The position numbers and the translations under genes were made by a program. From Planosporangium thailandense (lineage in GTDB: Bacteria; Actinomycetota; Actinomycetes; Mycobacteriales; Micromonosporaceae): a stretch of 64,000 bases of DNA. Location: assembly GCF_011947195.1 (NCBI RefSeq), contig NZ_JAATVY010000030.1, forward strand, positions 1 to 64,000, written 5' to 3'. The notes below the pieces were generated by a model. It made no database searches, had not been told where the DNA came from, and worked only from the letters and a program-made list of their open reading frames with translations. Shown piece by piece: positions 24,615 to 33,539 of the stretch; positions within the stretch are counted from its first letter, which is position 1; each line of letters opens with the position of its first letter.

Positions 24615-26207
24615 ATGACCCACGCCGACATTGTCGACGCCGACCGCGCCGCCGCGCTGATTCCCGACGGCGCCGTCGTCGCCCTGACCGGTAACGGCGG
24701 AGGCGTTCTCGAGGCGGACGAGATCTACGCCGCGATCGAGCGCCGCTTCCTTCGGGAAGGGCACCCGCACGGGCTGACGCTCATCCACGCGCTCGGGATC
24801 GGCGACGGCGAGCAGCGCGGCCTCAACCGGTTCGCCTACGAAGGCCTGGTCCGCCGGGTCATCGGCGGTCACTGGTCCTGGTCGCCGCGTATGCAGCAGC
24901 TCGCGCGCGAGGGGAAGATCGAGGCGTACGCGTTGCCCGCCGGAGTCATCTCGGCGCTGCTGCGCGAGAGCGGCAGCAACCGGCCCGGGCTGATCACCCG
25001 CGTCGGGCTCGGCACCTTCGTCGACCCGCGCCAGCAGGGCGGTCGCCTCAACGACGCCGCCCGCGACGAGCTCGTCAGCGTCGTGGAGATCGACGGAGTC
25101 GAGTACCTTCGGTACCACCCTCTGAACGTCGACGTCGCGATCGTGCGCGGCAGCGCCGCGGACAGCCGCGGGAACGTCAGCCTCGAGGACGAGCCGGCTC
25201 TCCTGGACTCGCTGGCGGCCGCGACGGCCGCCAAGGGGCGCGGTGGCAAGGTCCTGTGCCAGGTCAAGCGCCTGAGCAGGCCGGGGCACCTCGACCCGCG
25301 CCTGGTGCACCTGCCCGCCCCGGTCGTCGACGCGCTCGTCGTCGCGCCGGCGCAGTGGCAGACCTACGCGTCCGAGTACGACCCGGCACTGTCCGGCCGG
25401 CACGTACCCACCACGCACGCGACGGTCGACGGGGCGGCGCTCATGCCGGACGTGCGTACCATCATCGCCCGCCGTGCCGCCCTCGAAGTCGTCGCCGGCT
25501 CGACCGTCAACGTCGGTTTCGGCATCAGCGCGCAGGTCGTCGACGTGCTGGAAGCCGCCGGTCGGCTCGAAGAGATCGACCTGTTGATCGAGCAGGGGGC
25601 CGTCGGGGGAGCGCCGGTGGGTGGCGCGCTGTTCGGGGTCAGCAAGGCTCCGTTCGCGCTGCTGCCGTCGACCAACCAGTTCGACCTGTTCGCGGCGCGG
25701 ATTCTCGACCTGTGCGTGCTCGGCATGGCCGAGGTCGACCCGGTCGGCAACGTCAACGTCAGCTACGTCGGCGAGAACGCCGTCGGGCCGGGCGGATTCA
25801 TCGACATCGCCCAGGGCGCGACGAAGGCCGTCTTCTGCGGCACGTTCACCGCCCGGGGGCTGAAGGTCGCGGTGCGCGACGGCGGCCTCGACATCGTCCA
25901 GGAGGGCGCCGTACCGAAGTTCGTCGAGCGGGTCCGGCACATCACCTACTCGGCGCAGCTCGCGCGGGAGGAGCGGCGCAGCGCGATCTACGTGACCGAG
26001 CGCGCGGTCTTCGAGCTCCGCCCGGAGGGGCTGGCGCTCATCGAGGTCGCGCCGGGCATCGACATCGAGCGCGACGTTCTGTCGCACATGGACTTCGCCC
26101 CCATCGTCGACGACGTGCGAACGATGCCGGCCGACGTGTTCCGCAGCGGCCCACTCAACGGCGTTGCACCGCAGCTCGCCGCCAACGCTTCCACCACCGC
26201 ACTGTGA
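24615..26207 (+). CDS. Fused alpha-beta acyl-CoA:carboxylate CoA-transferase
   Basis: 530 aa, the length of single-chain family I CoA-transferases such as propionate or acetate CoA-transferase. The N-terminal half is the alpha-like domain (LTGNGGGVLEADEIY, RVIGGHWSW) and the C-terminal half the beta-like domain. The catalytic glutamate is in LLIEQGAVGGAPVGG at about residue 325, followed by the NQFDLFAARILDLCVLG and NVNVSYVGENAVGPGGF segments. It would activate a carboxylate made by the upstream oxidations using acetyl- or succinyl-CoA. It lies 10 bases after the SDR gene and 22 before the acyl-CoA dehydrogenase, in one operon. Confidence 0.88.
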   Translation: MTHADIVDADRAAALIPDGAVVALTGNGGGVLEADEIYAAIERRFLREGHPHGLTLIHALGIGDGEQRGLNRFAYEGLVRRVIGGHWSWSPRMQQLAREGKIEAYALPAGVISALLRESGSNRPGLITRVGLGTFVDPRQQGGRLNDAARDELVSVVEIDGVEYLRYHPLNVDVAIVRGSAADSRGNVSLEDEPALLDSLAAATAAKGRGGKVLCQVKRLSRPGHLDPRLVHLPAPVVDALVVAPAQWQTYASEYDPALSGRHVPTTHATVDGAALMPDVRTIIARRAALEVVAGSTVNVGFGISAQVVDVLEAAGRLEEIDLLIEQGAVGGAPVGGALFGVSKAPFALLPSTNQFDLFAARILDLCVLGMAEVDPVGNVNVSYVGENAVGPGGFIDIAQGATKAVFCGTFTARGLKVAVRDGGLDIVQEGAVPKFVERVRHITYSAQLAREERRSAIYVTERAVFELRPEGLALIEVAPGIDIERDVLSHMDFAPIVDDVRTMPADVFRSGPLNGVAPQLAANASTTAL

Positions 26208-26229
26208 CGACCAGGAGAGATCAGAAACG

Positions 26230-27378
26230 ATGCCGACCCAATCCACCGCGCCCGACTCGGCCGGTAACGAACTCCGGGACATGGTGCGCGACTTCGTCGC
26301 CAACGAGATCCGGCCGGTCGTGGAGGAGCTCGACGCGACCGAACGGTTCCCCGCCGAGATCTACGAGGCCATGGGCAAGCTCGGCCTGCTCGGCATCGCC
26401 ATCCCCGAGGAGGACGGCGGCGCGGGCGGCACGGTCCGGGACTACGTCACGGTGATGGAGGAGCTCTCGTACGGCTACGCGAGCATCGCCGACCAGTGCG
26501 GGCTCGTCGAACTCGTCGGGAGCCTGCTGTCGATTTTCGGTACCCCGGAACAGAAGCAGCGGTACCTGCCCGGGCTGTTCGCCGGTACCACCCGGTGCGC
26601 GTACGCGCTGACCGAACCCGGCGCCGGCTCCGACCTCGGCGGGATCAAGACGCGGGCGGTCCGCACGGCCGACGGCTGGCGGCTGACCGGCGAGAAGGTC
26701 TTCATCCACAACGCGCCGGTCGCGGACTTCGCGATGGTTCTCGCGGTCACCGACCCGGACAAGCGCAAGCGGGGCGGCATGTCGATGTTCCTTGTGGACA
26801 CCGACCTGCCGGGGGTGGAGCGCGCCTACCGCGAGAAGAAGATGGGGCAGAAGGCCTCACCGGTCGGCGGCCTGATCTTCAACGACGTCGAGCTTCCGGC
26901 CGACGCGCTCCTCGGCGCGGAGGGCGCCGGCTTCGGCGCCGTGCTCAAGGTTCTCGAGAAGGGCCGGCTGGGCATCGGGTCGCTGGCCAACGGCATCTCG
27001 CGGGCCGCCCTCGACACCGCGCGCGAACACGCCACCACGCGCCACCAGTTCGGCAAGCCGATCGCCGAGAACCAGGCGATCGCTTTCATGCTCGCCGACA
27101 TGGCCATCGACCACCAGGCGGCCAGGCTGCTTCTCGAGCACGGCGCAGACCTGCTCGATCGCGGCGCCGAAGCGGGTTCCGCCTGCTCGATGGCCAAGGT
27201 GTTCGCTTCCGAAGCCGCCGTACGTAACTCGTCGCGGGCGGTCCAGATTCTCGGCGGCGGCGGCTACATCCGCGGCGTCGAAGCCGAGCGTCTCTACCGG
27301 GACGCTCGAATCACGATGATCTACGAGGGAACCAGCGAGGTCCAGCGGCTGATCATCAGCCGGGCCCTGCTCAAGTAA
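26230..27378 (+). CDS. Acyl-CoA dehydrogenase
   Basis: 382 aa from the ATG at 26230. It is a full-length acyl-CoA dehydrogenase: FAD/substrate signature YALTEPGAGSDLGGIKT, then GEKVFIHNAP, and the catalytic glutamate near the C-terminus in MIYEGTSEVQRL. The position of this glutamate is that of short/medium-chain enzymes. It makes an enoyl-CoA that the hydratases at 14.3-15.4 kb could hydrate. Electrons would leave through ETF. The membrane Fe-S oxidoreductase at 35.8 kb belongs to a family linked to that step. Confidence 0.92.
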   Translation: MPTQSTAPDSAGNELRDMVRDFVANEIRPVVEELDATERFPAEIYEAMGKLGLLGIAIPEEDGGAGGTVRDYVTVMEELSYGYASIADQCGLVELVGSLLSIFGTPEQKQRYLPGLFAGTTRCAYALTEPGAGSDLGGIKTRAVRTADGWRLTGEKVFIHNAPVADFAMVLAVTDPDKRKRGGMSMFLVDTDLPGVERAYREKKMGQKASPVGGLIFNDVELPADALLGAEGAGFGAVLKVLEKGRLGIGSLANGISRAALDTAREHATTRHQFGKPIAENQAIAFMLADMAIDHQAARLLLEHGADLLDRGAEAGSACSMAKVFASEAAVRNSSRAVQILGGGGYIRGVEAERLYRDARITMIYEGTSEVQRLIISRALLK

Positions 27379-27458
27379 CAGACAACCTGTCGTAACCGCA
27401 AGGAAAGCAACAACCACGGTGCCCGGTGTGCCGTGCCCAGGCCGGGAAGCCTTGAGTC

Positions 27459-27468
27459 ATCGCTTACC
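27459..27468. promoter_or_regulatory. Possible LacI half-site before the importer operon
   Basis: ATCGCTTACC shares its last eight bases (CGCTTACC) with the operator at 23760, and sits 57 bases before the binding-protein start. Only one arm is well conserved and no clear -35/-10 pair was found, so this is weak. Confidence 0.3.
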
Positions 27469-27524
27469 GCGCCCTCCTCATAACAGGTCCCCGTGAAGGG
27501 AATTTCCCGCAAGGAGAGCAGCAT

Positions 27525-28664
27525 ATGCGAATCCTGAATCGATCCATCACCGCAAGATCGGCGCGGAAGGTGGTCGCCCTGTCCGCGGCCGCCGCCGTCA
27601 CCTTGCTGGCTGCGGCCGGATGCAACAACAAGGGGTCGTCGTCCGCGAGCGGCGGCTCCGGCAAGGCGGGCGCGTGCGACCCCAAGCAGGTCCACCTCGT
27701 CCAGTCGGGCCGTGGCTTCGAGAACCCGTACTACGTCGCGGTCGACGCCGGCGCCAAGGCCTTCGCGAAGTCGGTTGGCCTGGAGAACAACTACACCTGG
27801 ATCGCGAGTGAGGGCGACTCGTCCAAGCAGCTGACCCAGATCCAGTCCCTGCTGGCCAAGTACGGCAAGTGCACCGTGCTCAACGTGGACCCGAACGACA
27901 ACTCGATCCTGCCGGCGATCGTGACCGCGGTGCAGCGGCAGGGCGCCTGGCTGGTCACCCAGTGGAACAAGCCGGACGGCACGGGCCCGACCAAGTCGTC
28001 GGAGCACTGGGTCTCCCACATGTCGGTCGACGGCAACCCGCAGGGTTACAACACCGCCAAGGCGCTGTTCCAGGCGATGGGTGGCCAGGGCAACATCGTC
28101 GCCCTGCAGGGGATCCTCGACAACGTGCCGGCCAAGCAGCGCTTCGACGGGCTGCAGAAGGCGCTGAAGGAGTTCCCGAACGTCCACCTGCTGGACAACC
28201 AGACCGCTAACTGGGACCAGACGCAGGGCCAGAACGTCACCCAGACGTTCCTCACCAAGTACGGCGACAAGATCAACGGCGTCTGGGCCGCCAACGACTC
28301 GATGGCGCTCGGCGCTGTCGAGGCGCTCAAGGCGGCCGGTAAGGCCGGCACGGTCAAGGTGAGCGGCATCGACGGCCTGCAGCAGGCGATCGACGACGTG
28401 AAGGCCGGCAACGTCGGCTACGCCGCGACGACCCAGTCGACGGGTGCCGCCCAGGGCGGGTACGGCCTCGCCATCGGGTACGCCGCCGCGACTGGCAAGA
28501 TCAACCCCGCCAAGGAGTCGGCCGAGCACCGGGCCTTCTACCTGAAGTTCCAGGGCATCGTGTCGGCTGACAACGCCGCCACGCTGCCGCCGCCCACCGA
28601 CACCTCGAAGCTCGACTTCAGCGACGTCTGGTCGTGCGTCGAGTCGCCGATCACCGAGGGCTAA
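27525..28664 (+). CDS. Sugar ABC importer, substrate-binding lipoprotein
   Basis: 379 aa with a signal peptide ending in the lipobox LLAAAGC, cysteine at about residue 33, then a Ser/Gly-rich linker. The mature part is a ribose/galactose-type periplasmic binding protein (PF13407-like: VHLVQSGRGFENPYYVAVDAG, AANDSMALGAVEALKAAG, VSGIDGLQQAIDDVKAG). It should capture a monosaccharide or polyol for the permeases and ATPase that follow. The start follows an AAGGAGAG site. It is first of the four-gene importer operon and is translated well before the GTG of the first permease (28667). Confidence 0.92.
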   Translation: MRILNRSITARSARKVVALSAAAAVTLLAAAGCNNKGSSSASGGSGKAGACDPKQVHLVQSGRGFENPYYVAVDAGAKAFAKSVGLENNYTWIASEGDSSKQLTQIQSLLAKYGKCTVLNVDPNDNSILPAIVTAVQRQGAWLVTQWNKPDGTGPTKSSEHWVSHMSVDGNPQGYNTAKALFQAMGGQGNIVALQGILDNVPAKQRFDGLQKALKEFPNVHLLDNQTANWDQTQGQNVTQTFLTKYGDKINGVWAANDSMALGAVEALKAAGKAGTVKVSGIDGLQQAIDDVKAGNVGYAATTQSTGAAQGGYGLAIGYAAATGKINPAKESAEHRAFYLKFQGIVSADNAATLPPPTDTSKLDFSDVWSCVESPITEG

Positions 28665-28666
28665 TC

Positions 28667-29731
28667 GTGTCCCAACACACGGTTGCGCCGCAGAGCCGCT
28701 CCGACGGCGGCTCTGCGGCGGGCCGCACCGAGACTCCAACGCCCGATGCCGGCGGACTGAGCGTCGTCCGGCGCGCGCTGCGCGTCGAATCAGTTCCGCT
28801 ACCCGCGCTCGGCGCGCTCGCGCTCGTGGTCGTGCTTTTCAGCATCGCCAACAGCCGGTTCCTGACCATGGCGAATGTCCGGGCGCTCGCGGACCAGTCC
28901 GCGATCCCGGTGGTGCTCGCGGTCGGCATGACGTTCGTCATCCTGATGGGGAGCATCGACCTGTCCGTGGAGGGTGTCGTCGCCGCCACCTCGATGGTGA
29001 CCGCGCTCCTCGTGGCCAACAACCGTACGCATGAGAACTTCGGCCTCTTCGCGGTCGTGGTGAGTATCGCGGTCGGCGCCGCCCTCGGCAGCATCGCCGG
29101 GTTCAGCGTCACCAGGCTGCGGATCCCGTCCTTCCTCGCGACGATCGGTACCTGGCAGATCGGGCTCGGGGTCGCACAGACCCTCTTCGCCGGACGCCCG
29201 CCGGTGGTGCAGGACCAGGACCTGCGCAGCTGGGCGCTCAAGACGTGGCTCGGGGTGCCCCGCCTCGCGTTCGTCGCCCTGGTCGTGGTGCTGATCGGGC
29301 TCTGGGTGCAGAACATGACCCGGTTCGGCCGGTACGCGTACGTGATCGGCGGTGGCGAGGACATCGCCCGCCTGTCCGGCATCAACGTCAAGCGGTTCCG
29401 GACGCTCGCCTTCGCGGCCGCCGGCGCCTGCGCCGGTCTCGCCGGCGCGATGGCGACGGCCCGGTCCGGCCAGGGGGCCGTCGCCAACGGCAACGGTTAC
29501 CTGTTCCTGACCATCGCCGGTGTCGTCATCGGCGGGACGCTGCTCACCGGTGGGCGCGGCGGCGTGGTGCACTCGGCGATCGGCGTGCTGATCATGGTGT
29601 CGATCACCAACGGGTTGATCCTCATGGGCGTCAGCCCGTACATCTCGCAGTCTGTGCAGGGGGTCATTGTGGTCCTGGCGGTCACAGCAACGTTGTGGCG
29701 GCACCGCGAACGGCTGCGGGTGGTGAAATGA
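28667..29731 (+). CDS. Sugar ABC importer, permease 1
   Basis: 354 aa from a GTG two bases after the binding-protein stop. It is an RbsC/XylH-like permease with eight to ten predicted membrane segments and the conserved GSIDLSVEGVVAATSMV loop. GGGEDIARLSGINVKRFRTLAF is the coupling region and GGTLLTGGRGGV is near the end. The N-terminal 40 residues are cytoplasmic and disordered. Unlike RbsC from simple operons it has a second permease partner (31244), so the channel is probably a heterodimer. Stop and next start overlap (ATGA). Confidence 0.9.
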   Translation: MSQHTVAPQSRSDGGSAAGRTETPTPDAGGLSVVRRALRVESVPLPALGALALVVVLFSIANSRFLTMANVRALADQSAIPVVLAVGMTFVILMGSIDLSVEGVVAATSMVTALLVANNRTHENFGLFAVVVSIAVGAALGSIAGFSVTRLRIPSFLATIGTWQIGLGVAQTLFAGRPPVVQDQDLRSWALKTWLGVPRLAFVALVVVLIGLWVQNMTRFGRYAYVIGGGEDIARLSGINVKRFRTLAFAAAGACAGLAGAMATARSGQGAVANGNGYLFLTIAGVVIGGTLLTGGRGGVVHSAIGVLIMVSITNGLILMGVSPYISQSVQGVIVVLAVTATLWRHRERLRVVK

Positions 29732-31242
29732 GCGACGTCGCGTACTCCGTTCAGGGTGTATCGAAGCAGTTCGTCGGCACCCGCGCGCTCGACGACGTCA
29801 GCGTCGAGATCCGCCGTCACGAGGTGGTCGGGCTGATCGGCGAGAACGGCGCCGGAAAGAGCACCCTGCTGAAGATTCTCAGTGGGATCTACCAGCCGGA
29901 CTCCGGCACCGTGACGCTGCACGGGCAGCCGGTGAAGTTCCGCAACATCGCGCACGCGATGAAGCAGGGCGTCGCGATGGTGTTCCAGGAGCAGTCGCTG
30001 CTGCCGAACATCAGCGTCGCCGAGAACATCTACCTCGGCAACGAGCGCGACGCCGTCAAGCAGGGCGTGTTCCGCTGGCCGTTGCTGCGTAAGCGGGCGG
30101 CCGAGAAGCTCGACGCGATCGGCAGCCAGGTCTCGCCGCGGACCCGCACGGAGCAGTTGTCGTTCGCGAAGCGGCAGATGGTGGAGATCGCCAAGGCGAT
30201 GGCGACCGGCGAGGGCAGCCACCACGACCCGGTCATCCTGCTCGACGAGCCGACCTCGGTACTCGAAGCGGCCGAGATCCAGCGCCTGTACGAGGTCATC
30301 CACGAGCTGAAGAAGCGGGCGTCCGTCGTCTTCGTCTCGCACCGCATGGAGGAAGTGCTCGAGGTCTGCGACCGGGTGTACATCATGCGCGACGGCAAGG
30401 TGGTCGCGGAGCGCACCAAGGACGAGATCGACGTTCCCGAACTTTTCCGGCTCATGGTCGGTCGGGATCTCAGCGACAGCTACTACGCCGAGAACGAGCA
30501 GGAGGCGCGGCGCGACGACGTCCGGATGCGCGTCTCCGGGCTGTCCGGCCGCGGCTTCACCGACGTGTCGTTCGACCTGCACGCCGGCGAGGTACTCACC
30601 CTGTTGGGGGTGCAGGACAGCGGCCGGGAGGACCTGGCCCGCGCGCTCTTCGGCGCGGCGGCGACGACCGCGGGTACGGTGACGCTCGACGGCAAGGCCG
30701 TGCGCTTCCGCAGTCCGGCGCATGCGGTCAAGGCCGGAATCGGCTACATCCCGGGTGAGCGCAAGACCGAGGGCGCGCTGCTGGGCATGAGCGTCGAGGA
30801 GAACATGACCCTCGCGCACACCGATCAGGTCATGAAGGGACCCGTGCTCGTCCATTCGGTCGAGCGCAAGACGGTCGATGAGTGGATCTCCAAGCTGCGC
30901 ATCAAGACGCCTTCCGGGAAGACGTCGATGGCGAGCCTGTCCGGTGGTAACCAGCAGAAGGTCGTGCTGGCCAAGTGGCTGCTCGACCCGAACCTGCGGG
31001 TGCTGATCCTGGACACGCCGACGCGGGGCCTCGACATCGGCGCCAAGGCCGACGTCTACGCGCTCGTGCGGCAGCTGGCACGTAATGGAATCTCGGTGCT
31101 CCTACTGGCCGACTCCCTCGAGGAGGGGATCGCGATGAGCCATCGCGTTATCACCATGAAGGACGGCCGGGTGTCCGGAGAGTTCGACTCGGCACCCGGA
31201 GCGCGTCCCGAGCGGACGGACGTCCTGGAGCGGATGGTGTGA
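29728..31242 (+). CDS. Sugar ABC importer, two-domain ATPase
   Basis: 504 aa with two fused nucleotide-binding domains, as in RbsA/XylG. Domain one has an intact Walker A (GENGAGKSTLL), a signature region LSFAKRQMVEIAKAMA in place of LSGGQ, and Walker B VILLDEPTSVLE. Domain two has a degenerate Walker A (GVQDSGREDLARALFG), as is normal for this class, but a canonical LSGGNQQKVVLAKWL and LILDTPTRGLD. It energises the flanking permeases and starts inside the stop of permease 1. Confidence 0.93.
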   Translation: MSDVAYSVQGVSKQFVGTRALDDVSVEIRRHEVVGLIGENGAGKSTLLKILSGIYQPDSGTVTLHGQPVKFRNIAHAMKQGVAMVFQEQSLLPNISVAENIYLGNERDAVKQGVFRWPLLRKRAAEKLDAIGSQVSPRTRTEQLSFAKRQMVEIAKAMATGEGSHHDPVILLDEPTSVLEAAEIQRLYEVIHELKKRASVVFVSHRMEEVLEVCDRVYIMRDGKVVAERTKDEIDVPELFRLMVGRDLSDSYYAENEQEARRDDVRMRVSGLSGRGFTDVSFDLHAGEVLTLLGVQDSGREDLARALFGAAATTAGTVTLDGKAVRFRSPAHAVKAGIGYIPGERKTEGALLGMSVEENMTLAHTDQVMKGPVLVHSVERKTVDEWISKLRIKTPSGKTSMASLSGGNQQKVVLAKWLLDPNLRVLILDTPTRGLDIGAKADVYALVRQLARNGISVLLLADSLEEGIAMSHRVITMKDGRVSGEFDSAPGARPERTDVLERMV

Positions 31243-31243
31243 C

Positions 31244-32269
31244 ATGAGCACGACCAACACTTCGGCCGCCCCGAACGTCGCGGCACCGACGATCGATCCG
31301 GACGCCACCATCGCGCCACCCAAGCGGAGCCTCGTCAGCCGGCTGCACGACATCGGCGTCGCCCCCGCCCTCGTGCTCATCCTCATCGTCGCCGCCGTCT
31401 CGATCTACGACTCGAGCTTCCTGTCGTCGGACAACCTGCTGGCCCTCGCGGAGCAGTCCGCGATCCTCGGCCTGCTCGCCCTCGGCCAGAGCTTCGTCAT
31501 CATGACCGGGCGCATCGACCTGTCGAACGCGGTGCTGACCAGCTTCTCGGCGGTGATCCTCGCCAAGCTGCTGCCGGGCCAGGGGGTCCTCGCGATCGCC
31601 ATCGTGCTCGTCGGCAGCCTTCTCATCGGCATCCTGCAGGGGCTCGTACAGTTCCAGCTCCAGGTACCGTCGTTCATCGTCACCCTCGGCGCGCTCGGCC
31701 TGTGGACCGGCCTGTCGCTCACGGTGTCGCACGCGTCGACCATCCTGGTGATGCAGAACTACGAGACCGTGTCCTGGATCTACGGGCGTGACTACGGCCT
31801 GCCCATCTCGTTCCTGCTCATCCTCGCGCTCACCCTCGTGCTGATGGCCGCGATGCGCTGGTTGCGCTTCGGCCGCCAACTGCGGGCCGTGGGGTTGAAC
31901 GAGCGGGCGGCCGCGCTGAGCGGTATCCGGACCCGGCGGGTGGTCCTCGCCGCGTTCGGCCTGTGCTCGCTGTTCGCCGGCCTGGCGGGCGTGCTGCAGA
32001 TCGCGCTGCTGCAGTCCGCGTCGTCGGGAAGCTCGGACTCGCTGCAGCTGCCGGCGATCGCCGCCGTGGTGGTCGGTGGCACGTCGATCGCGGGCGGTGT
32101 CGGTGGCATCGGCCGGACGCTGCTCGGGGTACTGATCATCACGGTGCTCCGGGTGGGGCTCGACATCGTCGGCGTACCCTCGTCCGCCCAGCCGATCTTC
32201 TACGGTGCCCTCGTCATCGCGGCGATCACGATCACCGTCGACCGGCAACGGGTCACCTCGGTCGCATGA
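31244..32269 (+). CDS. Sugar ABC importer, permease 2
   Basis: 341 aa, starting one base after the ATPase stop. It is a second RbsC-like permease, with GRIDLSNAVLTSFSAVI, the coupling loop GLNERAAALSGIRTRRVVLAAF and GGTSIAGGVGGIGRTLLGVL. Around 45 N-terminal residues are cytoplasmic. It differs strongly from permease 1, so the pair is ancient rather than a recent duplication. Its stop overlaps the glycerate kinase ATG (ATGA), tying the kinase to uptake. Confidence 0.9.
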   Translation: MSTTNTSAAPNVAAPTIDPDATIAPPKRSLVSRLHDIGVAPALVLILIVAAVSIYDSSFLSSDNLLALAEQSAILGLLALGQSFVIMTGRIDLSNAVLTSFSAVILAKLLPGQGVLAIAIVLVGSLLIGILQGLVQFQLQVPSFIVTLGALGLWTGLSLTVSHASTILVMQNYETVSWIYGRDYGLPISFLLILALTLVLMAAMRWLRFGRQLRAVGLNERAAALSGIRTRRVVLAAFGLCSLFAGLAGVLQIALLQSASSGSSDSLQLPAIAAVVVGGTSIAGGVGGIGRTLLGVLIITVLRVGLDIVGVPSSAQPIFYGALVIAAITITVDRQRVTSVA

Positions 32270-33453
32270 CTGCGTCCGTGCATCCCAGCCAGCGTGGTCA
32301 CGCGGCGCCGGTGGTCCTCGTCGCTCCCGACAAGTTCAAGGGGAGCCTCACCGCGGCGCAGGTGGCGGCCGCCATCGCCGACGGCGTCACCGAGGGCTGG
32401 GATGCGCGGGTGGTGACCCGGCCGGTCGCCGACGGCGGCGACGGAACGCTGGCCGCCGCGCTCGGCGCCGGCTTCGCCCGCCACCCCGTCGTCGTACGGG
32501 GCCCGACCGGCGAACCCGTCGCCGCCGCGATCGCGGTGTCCGGCCCGCGTGCCGTCGTCGAGTTGGCGTCCTGCTGCGGCCTGGGTCTGCTCCCGGCCGG
32601 GCGTCCGGCGCCGCTCGACGCGAGCACCGCGGGCCTCGGCGATGCCATCCGCGCGGCGCTCGACGCCGGGTGCCGTGACATCACGGTCGGAGTCGGGGGG
32701 AGCGCCTCCACCGACGCCGGACTCGGCCTGCTGAGCGCGCTCGGCGCCCGGCTGTACGACGCCGCCGGCGACGAGCTCAACCCGAGCGGACGAGCGCTCG
32801 AAGCGGTACGGCGGATCGACGTGACACACCTCGACGTACGGCTGCGCGAAGCGCGTATCACCGTGGCCTGCGACGTGGAGAACCCGCTGCACGGTCCGGA
32901 CGGCGCCGCACACGTGTACGCACCGCAGAAGGGCGCCGACCCGACGATGGTGGAGCTTCTCGACCGGGGGCTGCGCAACGTCGGTGCGCTTTTCGACGCG
33001 ACGCGGCCCGGCACGTCGCTGACTCCGGGCGCGGGGGCCGCGGGTGGCGTGACGGCGGCGGCACTGGCGGTGCTCGGCGCCCAGGTCAGCTCGGGCGCGC
33101 AGCTGGTACTTGACATGCTCGACTTCGACGAGCTCCTCGACGCCGCGGATGTGGTGATCACCGGTGAAGGCTCGTTGGATCAGCAGACCTTGAGCGGCAA
33201 GGCGCCGGCCGTGGTCGCTGCGCGCGCCCGCAGTCGGGGGCTGCCGGTCATCGGCATCGCGGGTCGCGCGACCCTCACGCCCGGAGAGCTCGCGGATGCC
33301 GGGTTCACGACGGTGCTGACTCTTGCCGAGATCGAGCCCCGGCTGGACGTGTGCCTGGCGGACGCCGACCGGCTGCTGCGTGTCGTGGCGCGCAGCGCGG
33401 CCGGTACCGTGCGCAGCAGCCTCGGCCTCCGGGGCCGGCAAACCCAACAGTGA
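32266..33453 (+). CDS. Glycerate kinase (GarK/GlxK family)
   Basis: 395 aa from an ATG overlapping the permease stop. It matches the glycerate kinase type 2 family (PF02595): APDKFKGSLTAAQVAAAIADG-like start, PVADGGDGT, VGVGGSASTDAGLG, and EGSLDQQTLSGKAP near the C-terminus. It phosphorylates glycerate to 2-phosphoglycerate (or 3-phosphoglycerate). This suggests that one three-carbon end product of the pathway is glycerate, made by oxidation of glyceraldehyde or reduction of tartronate semialdehyde. It is the last gene of the importer operon. Confidence 0.92.
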   Translation: MTASVHPSQRGHAAPVVLVAPDKFKGSLTAAQVAAAIADGVTEGWDARVVTRPVADGGDGTLAAALGAGFARHPVVVRGPTGEPVAAAIAVSGPRAVVELASCCGLGLLPAGRPAPLDASTAGLGDAIRAALDAGCRDITVGVGGSASTDAGLGLLSALGARLYDAAGDELNPSGRALEAVRRIDVTHLDVRLREARITVACDVENPLHGPDGAAHVYAPQKGADPTMVELLDRGLRNVGALFDATRPGTSLTPGAGAAGGVTAAALAVLGAQVSSGAQLVLDMLDFDELLDAADVVITGEGSLDQQTLSGKAPAVVAARARSRGLPVIGIAGRATLTPGELADAGFTTVLTLAEIEPRLDVCLADADRLLRVVARSAAGTVRSSLGLRGRQTQQ

Positions 33454-33539
33454 TGCATTCACCAATCGAATAGACCCAACGGCGGTGACCGCCGAAACCG
33501 GAAGTCGCGGGCTTGCGGGGAACACCTGAAGGAGTTGTG

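Noticed and set aside
26184-26192. AACGCTTCC, like the LacI operator arm
   Set aside because: It lies in the coding end of the CoA-transferase, only one arm is present, and no promoter is near.
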